From Bacteroidales bacterium (GTDB lineage Bacteria; Bacteroidota; Bacteroidia; Bacteroidales; UBA932), in assembly GCA_015060245.1 (NCBI GenBank), contig SUYU01000003.1, forward strand, positions 62,001-126,000: 64,000 nucleotides of DNA, read 5' to 3'. The position numbers and the translations under genes are program-made. The notes beneath the pieces are model-generated. The model saw nothing but the letters and a program-made list of their open reading frames with translations, was not told the DNA's origin and ran no database searches. Below, one piece after another: positions 54,293-63,986 of this stretch (within the stretch, counting starts at the first letter, position 1; every line of letters begins with the position of its first letter).

Positions 54293-54319
54293 CAAGTATT
54301 TTACAATCTCTTTGCTCCG

Positions 54320-57010
54320 CTACAAATCTCCTGCTATATAGTTTTCGAAAGAACTCCAGACTGTTGCACCTTCATAAAGGCTCTCTGAGGCTTTTGGCAC
54401 GTGAATCAATCTGTTCTCCGCATTGTTCCTGAACGCAGAAGTACTCTCCAATGCCGGCGGATTTAGAGGATAACAGTATACATTCTCAAGACTTGTACAA
54501 TTATAGAACGCATTGCTTTTTATTTGGGTTACACTGCTTGGTATTGTAACGGATTTCAAATTGGTACACCCCTGGAATGCACCTGATAAAATTGATGTTA
54601 CCCCTTCCGGGATTACCAAAGAAGAAATTTGTGTACACTTTGTAAATGCATAACTTGCAATTGATTTCACACCACTTGGAATGGTATACTCTATACCGCT
54701 TGCCGTTGATGAACCTGGAGAATATGCCACCAAAACACTATTTGCAATAAGACATCTTCCATCATCACTTGCAAATTTGCCTGAAAATTTCACGTTGAAA
54801 CACTCTTTGAAAGCCTCCGTAATTGTTGTCACACTTTCAGGAATTTTTATACTTGCCAAATTTGAACACTTGTTAAATGCGCCACTATTTATGGCTGTAA
54901 CACCTTCAGGTATGACAACAGTGGTCAAATTGGTACATTTATTAAAAAGATTAGCGTCAATAATATTGACTTTACTTGGAATGGTTATTGAATTCAAACC
55001 AGAGCAATTTTGAAATGCTGCCGATTCCAAAGTTGTTATACTTTCAGGCAAAATTACAGTTGACAGACTTGTACACTTATTAAATGCCAACATTCCTATC
55101 TGTTCACATCCTTCAGATATTTTCACACTTGACAAGTTTGTACAACTATCGAATGCCCCGGCCTGAATATAAGTCACACCCTCAGGAATCTCAATTGAAG
55201 CGAGATTAGAACAGCCTTTGAACGCATAAAAACCAATACTGGTTACCATTGAATCAAATACAATTACGCCTTTTCCGTCGGTATAGGTATTGGAAAGTAT
55301 ATTGGCACCAAAAACGTCACTGCTGCTTGGAACAACAACAGAACCATCTACCGATGTATACCAGATTTGGTTTGCAGGTACTTTATCTGCGTCTCCAATA
55401 ATTGACTCTTCATAACTTGCCCAATTGTCTGCAATCTTGTAATCTGCAACAGAGGCCTCCGGAACATGTATCTCTATATTTTCAGCATTTGAATCAAATA
55501 CCGCCATGCCAGATGTTGGCGGTGTTACAGGAAGATAATAGACATCAGTCAAATTTGAACATCCTGTAAAGGCATACTCTCCTATAGATTCAACCTCCTC
55601 AGGGATGGTTATTGACTTCAAACTTGAACAGCCCGAAAAGGCCCTGTGGCCAATTGTTGCCAATTGCTGGGGGAGAATTATACCGGTCAAACTTGAACAA
55701 CCGGAGAATGCTTCACCCATAATTGATGTTACCCCGTTGGATATGTCAACCGAAGACAATGCGCTGCAACCATAAAATGCGCCACTGCCTATATGACCGC
55801 CGACGCTTGCAGAATTTGAAACAGCCATATCTGCTACGGCGCTCTCCTGGCCATCTTTAAATATGGCATACTGCCTAATTGATTTTTTACCTTCGGGATA
55901 CTCCATAGAAATCAATGATGTACACATATAAAATGCATCGTTTCCAATAGAAACCACCTCTTCAGGAATTATCACAGTACGAAGGTTGCTGCATCCCTTG
56001 AATGCGTTATTTCCCACTGAAGTCACAGCATTGTCAAATTTTATTACTCCCTTTCCGTTGGAATAGTTGTTTGAAACAAATGATGCTCCAAAACCGTCTG
56101 TGCTTGACATTTCAACAATATTTCCATCGGATGTAGTGTACCAGATCTCATCTGTAGGCTGTATCTGGGATATGTTCAGAGCAGCCATTGTATTGAGTTG
56201 GTTACGTACAACATCATATCTTTGTCGGGTTGATTTTGTAATTTCAGACCCATCTGAGGTTGTGACAGTAATTGTAAATCCATCGGTAAAAGTCACTGGA
56301 GGAATCACAAACCAGAATGTGGTTTGGGTATCTTCTGTTTTCCCGAGTTCAACACCACTTGCACCACAATCAACTGTTATGGCTGTTACAGCATCATCTG
56401 ACATTTCTACAGACGGTACAGATTCATACGCTGCAGTTACAACTGCGTTACCGGCAATCTTTTCATTGTTGTTTCCCTTAAGTTCTATACTTTTAACAGA
56501 CGCATTACCATACAAATTCAATCTCATATAGCCACAGATATGCCTGAACGACAATTTTCTGTCATCAATACTTGAGGTAACCGCTACCATGCTGTTTGCA
56601 CCGGTGGCAAAAGAGTTGGGAACATATTTCTGTACCGCGGGAAGTGTTATGTTCAATTTTCCGTCTGCAAATGAATTTGAAGAGGAATAGGGATAAACTG
56701 CATAATTTGCACCGAGTGCAGTCTGTTCGTCCACCATAACTGCAGCCGGCTCAAATGATGCACTCGTACTGCCGCTTTGCCCCTTGAATACATACTCCTG
56801 ATTGAATGTTGACGAGAACAGGGAGATGTTGTCGCCATTCTCCCAATACTGTTTTAGATTTGCGTCTACATATGTCTTTGTATCAACATCACCAAAGTTT
56901 GCGTAATAAACAATATTCGGGTCAATATCCGGCAATTGTATCTGACTCTCCTCCTTTGCACATCCGAACAAAAGAAGGGTTATAAAAAATATAAGGTTTA
57001 TGTGCTTCAT
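54320..57010 (-). CDS. Surface lipoprotein: fimbrillin-like N-terminal domain plus BspA-type leucine-rich repeats
   Basis: An 896-residue lipoprotein (lipobox ending LLFGC, Cys17). Residues of about 35-280 look like a fimbrillin-family domain (TKTYVDANLKQYWENGDNISLFSS; FRHICGYMRLNLYG; VRNQLNTMAALNI). From about 300 to the end are many 23-residue LRR_5/BspA repeats (SIGxxAFxxCxxLxSVxIPExV), broken by two spacer segments with YLPVTPPTSG-type and VPEAS-type sequences. BspA-like proteins mediate adhesion and surface recognition. It is co-oriented 27 bases behind a small ORF from a consensus promoter. Ligand unknown. Confidence 0.85.
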   Translation of the reverse strand: MKHINLIFFITLLLFGCAKEESQIQLPDIDPNIVYYANFGDVDTKTYVDANLKQYWENGDNISLFSSTFNQEYVFKGQSGSTSASFEPAAVMVDEQTALGANYAVYPYSSSNSFADGKLNITLPAVQKYVPNSFATGANSMVAVTSSIDDRKLSFRHICGYMRLNLYGNASVKSIELKGNNNEKIAGNAVVTAAYESVPSVEMSDDAVTAITVDCGASGVELGKTEDTQTTFWFVIPPVTFTDGFTITVTTSDGSEITKSTRQRYDVVRNQLNTMAALNISQIQPTDEIWYTTSDGNIVEMSSTDGFGASFVSNNYSNGKGVIKFDNAVTSVGNNAFKGCSNLRTVIIPEEVVSIGNDAFYMCTSLISMEYPEGKKSIRQYAIFKDGQESAVADMAVSNSASVGGHIGSGAFYGCSALSSVDISNGVTSIMGEAFSGCSSLTGIILPQQLATIGHRAFSGCSSLKSITIPEEVESIGEYAFTGCSNLTDVYYLPVTPPTSGMAVFDSNAENIEIHVPEASVADYKIADNWASYEESIIGDADKVPANQIWYTSVDGSVVVPSSSDVFGANILSNTYTDGKGVIVFDSMVTSIGFYAFKGCSNLASIEIPEGVTYIQAGAFDSCTNLSSVKISEGCEQIGMLAFNKCTSLSTVILPESITTLESAAFQNCSGLNSITIPSKVNIIDANLFNKCTNLTTVVIPEGVTAINSGAFNKCSNLASIKIPESVTTITEAFKECFNVKFSGKFASDDGRCLIANSVLVAYSPGSSTASGIEYTIPSGVKSIASYAFTKCTQISSLVIPEGVTSILSGAFQGCTNLKSVTIPSSVTQIKSNAFYNCTSLENVYCYPLNPPALESTSAFRNNAENRLIHVPKASESLYEGATVWSSFENYIAGDL

Positions 57011-57037
57011 ATTTCAAAAAAAGAGTTTATACAATTA

Positions 57038-57172
57038 TTACCACTCCTTAAAACCACCATCTTGAATATCCTCATAAAAATCCGAAACCGGTGATTGTGC
57101 GAATCCCTTTTCAACAACAATTTCAATTACCTCCACCGAAGGTTTTTCATACAAAAATTCTGTTTTATCCAT
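57038..57172 (-). CDS. Small 44-residue protein upstream of the LRR lipoprotein
   Basis: Begins MDKTEFLYEKPSVEVIEIVV and ends DIQDGGFKEW. Not assignable to a named family, but short acidic peptides with a Y-x-KPSVEV(I/V)E(I/L) core are often seen near surface-protein genes in Bacteroidales. I use ATG 57172 rather than 57244, because the consensus promoter (57242-57274) places the transcript start after 57244. It is followed by the LRR lipoprotein after 27 bases, so they are probably co-transcribed. It could be a precursor peptide or simply a small conserved protein. Confidence 0.6.
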   Translation of the reverse strand: MDKTEFLYEKPSVEVIEIVVEKGFAQSPVSDFYEDIQDGGFKEW

Positions 57173-57241
57173 AGATATTAAATTAATAATGTTATCAACT
57201 TCTTCAGATATTATCTCCTGGTTAGAGATTAAAATATCAAG

Positions 57242-57274
57242 CAAAGGTACTAAAAATTACAAAAACTCTTCAAA
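57242..57274 (-). promoter_or_regulatory. Consensus promoter of the small ORF-LRR lipoprotein unit
   Basis: On the minus strand TTTG (57274-57271), 21 bases, TACCTTTG (57249-57242): both boxes match. The leader to ATG 57172 is about 60 bases. Confidence 0.75.
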
Positions 57275-57380
57275 TATGTATCATGGGCCGACAAAAAAAA
57301 CTGACCTTTTGGGTCAGTTTCTTTATAATTTGGTTATCTGTCGGGAAGCGTACCGTACAGACACTTTATTGGAATGAGGA

Positions 57381-59300
57381 CTATCCGTTCATCGAGATAA
57401 GGAACTCTTCATTGTTTACGGTCTTTTCAAGACGTGATTTCATGAACTCCATTGCCTCAACACTCGTCATGTCTGAAAGATGGTTGCGCAAAATCCAGAT
57501 ACGGTTCACATCCTCCGCCCTGTACAAAAGGTCGTCTCTACGTGTAGAACTCAAAGTAACATCCACTGCCGGGAAGAGACGTTTGTTGGCAAGTTTTCTG
57601 TCGAGTTGAAGTTCCATGTTGCCTGTACCCTTGAACTCCTCAAAGATGACCTCATCCATTTTGGAACCGGTATCGGTAAGGGCTGTTGCAAGAATTGTAA
57701 GTGAACCACCGTTCTCCACATTACGTGCCGCTCCAAAGAAACGTTTTGGCTTATGCAAGGCATTAGCATCAACACCGCCGCTCAACACTTTACCTGATGC
57801 CGGCTGTACAGTATTGAAGGCACGTGCAAGACGGGTAATTGAATCAAGAAGAATAACCACATCGTGGCCACATTCTACAAGACGCTTTGCCTTTTCCAGA
57901 ACAATATTTGCAACCTTTACATGGCGTTCAGCAGGCTCATCAAATGTAGAGGCAATAACCTCGGCCTTGACGCTGCGGGCCATATCTGTAACCTCCTCAG
58001 GGCGCTCATCTATCAAAAGTACAATCATGTATACTTCCGGATGGTTGTCGGCAATTGCGTTGGCAATCTCCTTCAGAAGCATGGTCTTACCGGTTTTTGG
58101 CTGCGCCACAATAAGTCCTCGCTGACCTTTTCCAATAGGAGTGAACATGTCAACTATCCTGCATGAAAGATTGTTGTGCCCTTTTGAAGTGATATCAAAT
58201 TTCTCATCCGGAAATAGAGGTGTAAGGAAATCAAAAGGTACCCTGTCCCTGATATACTCCGGACTTCTGCCGTTGATCTGGTTAACTTTAACGAGCGGGA
58301 AATATTTGTCGCCCTCACGTGGAGGCCTTATCTCTCCAAACAGAGTATCACCTGTCTTGAGGCCAAACAACTTTATCTGCGATTGTGATACATATATGTC
58401 ATCCGGTGAGTTAAGGTAGTTGTAATCTGATGAACGGAGGAATCCATATCCGTCGGGCATAATTTCAAGAACACCACTCGCCTCCACAATTCCTTCGAAC
58501 TCCAATTTTGGTGCCTGGTGCTTCTTCTCCCCTTTCTGGTGCTTTTCATCAGGCTCTGCCTGCTCCTGTTGGCCACTTTCTCCCTCTGCAACAGGCACAT
58601 CCGGCAACTCATTTTGCTGGGCACTCTGCATTTGCTCACTCTCGGGCTGCTCCGCGGTCACTTTTGCAGGTTCCTCACTGCTTTGGGATGCCTCCTGAAC
58701 CTTTTCTGAAGCAGATTTTCTTCCTCTTTTCTTTTTGTTTTTCTGTGATTGCTGCTGATGTTGCGGGCCTGACTGCTGCTGAATTTGCTGCTCTGCCCCC
58801 GCCTGAACATCGGTAACACCAGTATCTTTGGCTACATCTTCTGCATTTACCGCATCCTGAGGATTTGCCTGCTCCCTTTTTGGAGCGGCATCTGCCTCTG
58901 GGGCAACATTTTCATTTCTCTTGTCATTCTGCTTTTTGGCAGGTCTGCCCCTCTTTGACTGGCTCTTCTTGCCCTCTTCTTCAGAAGCCCTGGCCTCTGC
59001 CTTCACACTCTCTGTCACACTCTTTGCCTGTTCGCTTTCAGGAGCCTTCTGCTCCATTTCAGGCATACTTTTCAACTCGGCAGATTTTGCCTCAGCCACC
59101 TTCTCAACTTTACGTTGCTGCTGAATTCTGGCCCTTGGCTTTCTCATTGGACGTCCAACACCTTGAATAGCCTGCTCATCCAGAATTTTGTACACCAAAT
59201 CCTCTTTAGTGTAAGATTTCACTTTAGGAATACTGAGGGTTTCAGCGATAGCATAAAGTTCTTCCAAACTTTTATTGCTCAATTCAATAATATCGTACAT
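57381..59300 (-). CDS. rho: Transcription termination factor Rho with long disordered insert
   Basis: The hexameric RNA helicase that ends transcription. The 639 residues consist of a SAP-like Rho_N segment (1-47), a low-complexity Glu/Gln/Lys/Ala-rich insert (about 48-265), the cold-shock RNA-binding domain (about 267-345, [16 protein letters not shown]), and the RecA-type ATPase with Walker A AQPKTGKT (399-406), [25 protein letters not shown], and [22 protein letters not shown]. The E. coli protein has 419 residues; the insert accounts for the difference. Rho of Bacteroides thetaiotaomicron has a comparable disordered region reported to drive condensates. Its leader contains the upstream terminator hairpin. 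Confidence 0.98.
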   Translation of the reverse strand: MYDIIELSNKSLEELYAIAETLSIPKVKSYTKEDLVYKILDEQAIQGVGRPMRKPRARIQQQRKVEKVAEAKSAELKSMPEMEQKAPESEQAKSVTESVKAEARASEEEGKKSQSKRGRPAKKQNDKRNENVAPEADAAPKREQANPQDAVNAEDVAKDTGVTDVQAGAEQQIQQQSGPQHQQQSQKNKKKRGRKSASEKVQEASQSSEEPAKVTAEQPESEQMQSAQQNELPDVPVAEGESGQQEQAEPDEKHQKGEKKHQAPKLEFEGIVEASGVLEIMPDGYGFLRSSDYNYLNSPDDIYVSQSQIKLFGLKTGDTLFGEIRPPREGDKYFPLVKVNQINGRSPEYIRDRVPFDFLTPLFPDEKFDITSKGHNNLSCRIVDMFTPIGKGQRGLIVAQPKTGKTMLLKEIANAIADNHPEVYMIVLLIDERPEEVTDMARSVKAEVIASTFDEPAERHVKVANIVLEKAKRLVECGHDVVILLDSITRLARAFNTVQPASGKVLSGGVDANALHKPKRFFGAARNVENGGSLTILATALTDTGSKMDEVIFEEFKGTGNMELQLDRKLANKRLFPAVDVTLSSTRRDDLLYRAEDVNRIWILRNHLSDMTSVEAMEFMKSRLEKTVNNEEFLISMNG

Positions 59301-59322
59301 TAGAATATTTATGGAGATATTT

Positions 59323-59358
59323 AAAAAAAGAACCGCTCTTCAAGAACCCGAAGAGCGG
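59323..59358 (-). terminator. Terminator of ridA that also forms the start of the rho leader
   Basis: CCGCTCTTC (59333-59341) pairs with GAAGAGCGG (59350-59358); the minus strand then runs TTCTTTTTTT. It ends the ridA transcript, but the rho promoter lies between it and the ridA stop, so rho mRNA would begin with this hairpin. Confidence 0.88.
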
Positions 59359-59360
59359 AA

Positions 59361-59391
59361 CAAAGGTATAATTAACTATTGAATAAACAAA
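59361..59391 (-). promoter_or_regulatory. Consensus promoter of rho
   Basis: On the minus strand TTTG (59391-59388), 19 bases, TACCTTTG (59368-59361): perfect boxes with ideal spacing, starting 27 bases after the ridA stop codon. The expected start site, near 59355, falls within the first arm of the hairpin. Confidence 0.78.
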
Positions 59392-59418
59392 ATAAAATCA
59401 GGTTTGTTCAAAAGAAAA

Positions 59419-59799
59419 TTATTTCACAGCAATAACATCAATCTCTACTCTGGCTGCTTTTGGAAGTGCGGCAACCTGATATGCCACCCTTGCAGGATAT
59501 GGCTCTGAGAAGTACATTGCATAAACCTCATTCAAAGTTGCAAAATCGCCCATATCAGCCAAATAAACTGTAGTCTTTACAACATCTTTGAAAGAGTAGC
59601 CGGCCTCTTCAAGAATGTAACCCAAGTTCTTGAATACCTGATGCAACTGCTCCTTTACGCCACCAGGTACAAACTCACCTGTATTTGCATCAATAGGAAG
59701 TTGGCCCGAAACGTAAATTGTACCATTTGCTACAACAGCCTGGCTGTAAGTTCCAACAGCCTTTGGAGCCAAAGGGCTCGAAATTATTCTTTTCTCCAT
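59419..59799 (-). CDS. ridA: RidA family enamine/imine deaminase
   Basis: A 126-residue trimeric YjgF/YER057c/UK114 protein that hydrolyses reactive enamines and imines such as 2-aminoacrylate. Family blocks: APKAVGTYSQAV near the start, YVSGQLPIDANTGE, VKTTVYLADMGDFATLNEVYAMYF, and the C-terminal PARVAYQVAALPKAARVEIDVIA with the substrate-binding Arg of the RidA subgroup. It lies 68 bases after the LptD-like gene and may share its transcript. Confidence 0.95.
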   Translation of the reverse strand: MEKRIISSPLAPKAVGTYSQAVVANGTIYVSGQLPIDANTGEFVPGGVKEQLHQVFKNLGYILEEAGYSFKDVVKTTVYLADMGDFATLNEVYAMYFSEPYPARVAYQVAALPKAARVEIDVIAVK

Positions 59800-59867
59800 A
59801 ATCTTGTATTTTAAATATTTTCTATATCATTTTCCCGACAAATCATGCCGGCTCAATAATCAGGTCA

Positions 59868-62666
59868 CTAACGGTCCCAGTAACTTGCATTCTTCTTGTA
59901 CTGGAGCAGATCGGCCAATGCGGAGGCCTTGGCATTGATTCTGAAACTCCAACTCTCCCACTGTCCGTTTGGAATCCATGAAATGGAAATTGTAAAACAG
60001 TGCAAATCAAAAGTACCGCTCAACTGGGTGGTGGTCATCTTCATTTTGGTAAGGTCAAAACCTGTGTTGAGGTTAAAGTTGAGTTGCTTTGTCAACCTCA
60101 ACTGTGCAGAGACACCAAGCGTCATATTATGGTTATGCTTTGTCATAAGACGCTCATTAGCATATTGGTACTGCCTGTTGTACGAATAACTGAAATTCAT
60201 ATTTACAGACCATGGCACCTCCGGTGCAAGATAATATACCCATCCTCCAGGAATATACTCACCTGTAACAGGATGGAAGTAGATCCTCTGGTACATGTCA
60301 TTCTTGCCCATACGCGCGGCACCCTCCATGCTTGCAGGGTCATAATCTGCACCTAACCTGCTCTTTCCTTCACCCGAGAACTGATATGAGGTTGAGAAAC
60401 TTGCATTGGTAAGGCGGGCCAGTTTGAATCCACCCTCCTGCACAATATTGAAAGTCTTTATCCTGTTTCCGTATTGGTTGACAGCGTAAGGGTCCAATGT
60501 TGCATTTGCAGAGATTCCCATCTTTCCAAATATGGTTGTAGAGAGATTGACGCTTATGTTTGACAATTTCATTGAATCCGCAAGGAAGTTGTACGAACCT
60601 CCTATTGACAACTGGTCAATTAGTTTTACCTTCTTGACACCGGTACCTGTGGTATCCTTCTTGTCCCTTATCTTTGCCTCAAAGTTATTTCCCAGCGAGA
60701 AGTTCATGCTTGCAGATTTTCCCCTGCCCGGAGCAGAGTACATCTGGCCCTCGTATCTGTTGTAATCAACGACATGCTGAATACCGTTGGCATCCACATA
60801 ACTCATTGAAGTGTACCCGTTGGCAGCAGTTCCCATCTCAGGTCTTGCACTGAAACTCAAGGATGGTGTAACCATATGGCGTATGGCCTCTATCCTCTTG
60901 CCCTTTCCGAACATGAACATACCGTACAGACGTGTATCAAGAGAGACTCCAAAAGAGAAGTTCTGGGTAATTCCGAAAGTGCTGAATGGATCAGAATAGA
61001 CGTTTTCAAGTTTTTGTGTCTCCTGGTTGAATACCTTCTCCATATCTGAGAAATACCAGTTCATGCCATAACTTACCGATGGCGAACCGTTGATGAACTT
61101 GAAGAGCCTGAATGTAGGCAGACCTATACTGAAGTTGTGCCTCATTCCATTCTTCATTTTCTTGAAGAAATCGGGTTTGTCCACATCGCTTGCCTTGAAA
61201 TTGATCTTGTTGTCAAAAGTGGTGCTGTAGTTGAATGCAAATGACTCGTACCATTTCTCCGGACCGCTCCTCTCCTTGCGTCTGAACGGATAAATCCTGT
61301 TTACCGTAAATGTAAGGTTAGGGAATGTTATTGCATATGAACTGTCCCTTGAACTCTGGCTATGGAGGGCATTTACACTCAAACTGAATGGAGATCCTGC
61401 CCAGGTCTTGCCATATGAAATGGATGACGAAATCTGGTTCTGCAAGGCCTCATTTATTGACTGCGAGTTATATTTGTTGTTCGACGGGCTCGAGAAATTC
61501 ACCGAAGCCCTGAATGTTGTACCGGGACGCGCTTTCGAGTCCTGCGCATGGCTCCACTGGACTGAAAAGTTTGAGGTCTCAAAATAGTCTGGAGAGCCCT
61601 TCTCTCCTGTTTTGTCCTTGGAGTAGTTCAATGCAAAATTACCGTTGAACTTATATCTTTTGCTGTAACGTGAGTTGAGTTGCATACCCCACGATCCCTT
61701 TGAATAGATATCTCCCGTAGCGGAGAGGTCAAGATGCTCACCAAATACAAAGTAGTATCCCAATCCCCTGAGGAAGAATCCGCGGGCATTCTCCTCACCG
61801 TATGTAGGCATAAGCAATCCGCTGCTGCGTCCGCTCAACTGGGGAACAAAACCGAATGGAATGGCCAGAGGCGTAGGCACATCCTCAATCACTGCAAAAG
61901 CAGGTCCGAATACAGTTCTCTTCTTGCCATTGTCATTTACCACCTTTGCTGCTGTCATTTTCAAATAGAAGTGCGGATGTTCATGATCACAAGTGGTATA
62001 TTTGCCTTTGGAAATGTTTATGGAGTTGTCGGGCATTTTCTTCAGATACTGTCCGTGGAGATAGCCTTCACCCTCCTGGGTAATCATGTTTTTTATCTTT
62101 GCCTTCTCCGTATCAAAATTATAGTATACACTCTCCATCTCATAGGTACTCTGCCCCTGCGTCATCACAGGCCGGCCTATAATCTGGCCAGTAGTATCGG
62201 GCATACCTTTTGCAAATACAGTATTGGACTCAACGTCAAATGCCATGTATTCGGCCTTTATCTCAAGATTGTTGTATTTTACGGATACATCGCCATAGAA
62301 GTATATCATCTTCCTGCCTGTTGAGAAATCCTCAACTATGGAGTCCCTGGCCGTTGAAAAGATGGGAGCATCTATGCTGGCCTTGTTCTCTACTGTATCG
62401 GCAGCAGCCAGAGAATCGGCTACCGCGGCACTGTCTGCCCTTGCTCCGGCAAAAGCCACTGAATCCGAAAGTTTCAGCAAGGTATCAGGAGCCGCAGCAC
62501 CACGTTGGGCCACTGTATCCTCCGCAGACAACATCAGGGCAGATGTTTCTATCTGTAAAAGGCCGTCTGCCCGCTTGCCCGGAACAGGTCCTGCCTGCAG
62601 TGTATCAAATACAAGCAGCGCAAGCAGTGCGGTCACCATTATATGCAATGTTTTGTTTACAGACAT
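59868..62666 (-). CDS. LptD-like outer-membrane LPS-assembly protein
   Basis: A 932-residue protein with signal peptide (about 1-25), an Ala/Asp-rich variable segment (about 30-95), an OstA-type beta-jellyroll (about 105-215: KMIYFYGDVSVKYNNLEIKAEYMAFDV) and a large barrel domain with PLAIPFGFVPQLSGRSSGLLMPTYGE typical of LptD. LptD with LptE inserts lipopolysaccharide into the outer leaflet. Sequence divergence from proteobacterial LptD is expected in this phylum. It is divergent from an amidase gene, 73 bases away. Confidence 0.9.
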   Translation of the reverse strand: MSVNKTLHIMVTALLALLVFDTLQAGPVPGKRADGLLQIETSALMLSAEDTVAQRGAAAPDTLLKLSDSVAFAGARADSAAVADSLAAADTVENKASIDAPIFSTARDSIVEDFSTGRKMIYFYGDVSVKYNNLEIKAEYMAFDVESNTVFAKGMPDTTGQIIGRPVMTQGQSTYEMESVYYNFDTEKAKIKNMITQEGEGYLHGQYLKKMPDNSINISKGKYTTCDHEHPHFYLKMTAAKVVNDNGKKRTVFGPAFAVIEDVPTPLAIPFGFVPQLSGRSSGLLMPTYGEENARGFFLRGLGYYFVFGEHLDLSATGDIYSKGSWGMQLNSRYSKRYKFNGNFALNYSKDKTGEKGSPDYFETSNFSVQWSHAQDSKARPGTTFRASVNFSSPSNNKYNSQSINEALQNQISSSISYGKTWAGSPFSLSVNALHSQSSRDSSYAITFPNLTFTVNRIYPFRRKERSGPEKWYESFAFNYSTTFDNKINFKASDVDKPDFFKKMKNGMRHNFSIGLPTFRLFKFINGSPSVSYGMNWYFSDMEKVFNQETQKLENVYSDPFSTFGITQNFSFGVSLDTRLYGMFMFGKGKRIEAIRHMVTPSLSFSARPEMGTAANGYTSMSYVDANGIQHVVDYNRYEGQMYSAPGRGKSASMNFSLGNNFEAKIRDKKDTTGTGVKKVKLIDQLSIGGSYNFLADSMKLSNISVNLSTTIFGKMGISANATLDPYAVNQYGNRIKTFNIVQEGGFKLARLTNASFSTSYQFSGEGKSRLGADYDPASMEGAARMGKNDMYQRIYFHPVTGEYIPGGWVYYLAPEVPWSVNMNFSYSYNRQYQYANERLMTKHNHNMTLGVSAQLRLTKQLNFNLNTGFDLTKMKMTTTQLSGTFDLHCFTISISWIPNGQWESWSFRINAKASALADLLQYKKNASYWDR

Positions 62667-62697
62667 TAAAAGAATAGGCTTTTAAACTAAATTTTAT

Positions 62698-62705
62698 TAT
62701 TTTTG
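62698..62705 (+). promoter_or_regulatory. Putative amidase promoter, -7 box TATTTTTG
   Basis: Plus-strand TATTTTTG is 34 bases before ATG 62740; no clear -33 box. It nearly abuts the divergent minus-strand box at 62713-62720. Confidence 0.45.
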
Positions 62706-62712
62706 CAAACTG

Positions 62713-62720
62713 CAAAGTTA
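62713..62720 (-). promoter_or_regulatory. Putative promoter of the LptD-like gene, -7 box TAACTTTG
   Basis: Minus-strand TAACTTTG lies 46 bases before ATG 62666. A TTG occurs upstream at a 23-base spacing. The two divergent boxes are 7 bases apart, facing across each other, so simultaneous use seems unlikely. Confidence 0.45.
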
Positions 62721-62739
62721 AATATTTTTTGCAACTTAT

Positions 62740-63930
62740 ATGCCAATTAACACCAATAAATATAGAACTTGTCTCCTTTTGCTGCTTTTGGCCATTGGCC
62801 TGCACACTGTTGCATACGCCCAAAACAACTATGCCACACGCATAAAATGCGTTGTAATTGACCCCGGGCACGGAGGTCATGACCCGGGAACCGTAAGTAC
62901 AGGAGCAAAATATAAGGAGAAGGATATTGTGCTCTCTGTAGGATTGAAACTTGGCAGCATGATCAAGAGCAGATATCCGCACATCAAAATCATCTATACC
63001 AGGAGCAGCGACAAATTTGTTCCCCTTGCAGAGAGATCAGACATTGCCAACCGCAACAATGCGGACCTGTTCATCTCCATTCACGTAAATGCCACAAAAT
63101 CCACCGGAGTAAGCGGAACCGAGACCTTTGTTATGGGTATGCACAAGAGTGAATCCAATTTTGAATTGTGTAAGGCAGAGAACTCGGTAATTGCACTTGA
63201 GGACAACTACGAAACAAAATATGAGGGCTTCAACCCCAACTCGCCCGAATCTTACATCATATTTTCCCTTCTGCAGAACACGCACCTTGAACAGAGCATA
63301 AAACTTGCCGAAATAGTACAGAACAACTTCAAAAAGGGGCCGATATATAGCAACAGGGGCGTAAAGCAGGGTGGACTTATTGTCCTGTGGCGCAGCACCA
63401 TGCCGGCAATCCTTACAGAAATAGGATTTCTCTCCAACTCCAAGGACAGGGCTGCCATGATTACAAAAGATGGACAGACCGCCATAGCGAAAAGGCTCTT
63501 CAACGCATTTTGCCAATACAAGGACCTGTATGAGGGGAATACTGCAGATAACCCCGAACCCGCCACCACAACAGTCAAGCCTGCTGAGCCTGCAAACAAG
63601 CCGGCCGCAGGAAAGCCTGCCACAGGGAAGCCTTCTGCCGGAAAGTCTGCTTCAGGCAATCCGTCGGCAACAAAAAATGAGTCTGCAGATGCCAATGCCC
63701 AGGAGTACTACAGCATACAGATATTCTCTGTAGGAAAGGTTCTTGCCAAGAATTCTCCCGAATTCAAGGGCAGAAAAGATGTATCATATATAAAGGCATC
63801 GGGCATGTACAAATACATGGTTGGCAAATACTCTACCAGAGAGAAAGCAGCCCTCAGTCTGCCTTCTGTAAGAAAGGCATTTCCAGGCGCTTTCATAGTT
63901 CATATAAAGGAGAAGCAAATAGTAAAATAG
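62740..63930 (+). CDS. N-acetylmuramoyl-L-alanine amidase with C-terminal SPOR-like domain
   Basis: A 396-residue exported zinc amidase that cuts peptide stems from peptidoglycan glycan strands. Signal peptide (1-27), Amidase_3 domain with zinc ligands His44 (DPGHGGHDPG), Glu60 and His115 (SIHVNA), and catalytic Glu227 (ILTEIGFLSN). A Pro/Ala/Gly/Lys-rich linker with GKPATGKPSAGKSASG-type repeats (about 270-315) leads to a SPOR-like domain (about 322-396, YYSIQIFSVGK), which binds denuded glycan at the septum. A role in daughter-cell separation is likely. Confidence 0.95.
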   Translation: MPINTNKYRTCLLLLLLAIGLHTVAYAQNNYATRIKCVVIDPGHGGHDPGTVSTGAKYKEKDIVLSVGLKLGSMIKSRYPHIKIIYTRSSDKFVPLAERSDIANRNNADLFISIHVNATKSTGVSGTETFVMGMHKSESNFELCKAENSVIALEDNYETKYEGFNPNSPESYIIFSLLQNTHLEQSIKLAEIVQNNFKKGPIYSNRGVKQGGLIVLWRSTMPAILTEIGFLSNSKDRAAMITKDGQTAIAKRLFNAFCQYKDLYEGNTADNPEPATTTVKPAEPANKPAAGKPATGKPSAGKSASGNPSATKNESADANAQEYYSIQIFSVGKVLAKNSPEFKGRKDVSYIKASGMYKYMVGKYSTREKAALSLPSVRKAFPGAFIVHIKEKQIVK

Positions 63931-63940
63931 AATCAAAAAG

Positions 63941-63971
63941 TTGCAAATCTGAAGCAGGAGGCGTAAGTTTG
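63941..63971 (+). promoter_or_regulatory. Putative promoter of the next gene
   Basis: TTG (63941-63943), 20 bases, TAAGTTTG (63964-63971), followed 15 bases later by an ATG. Both boxes fit the Bacteroidota consensus. Confidence 0.6.
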
Positions 63972-63986
63972 CACAATAATTACCTA

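Noticed and set aside
62728-62740. Second -7-like sequence (ATTTTTTG) before the amidase gene
   Set aside because: Does not match TAnnTTTG in register and lies too near the start codon.
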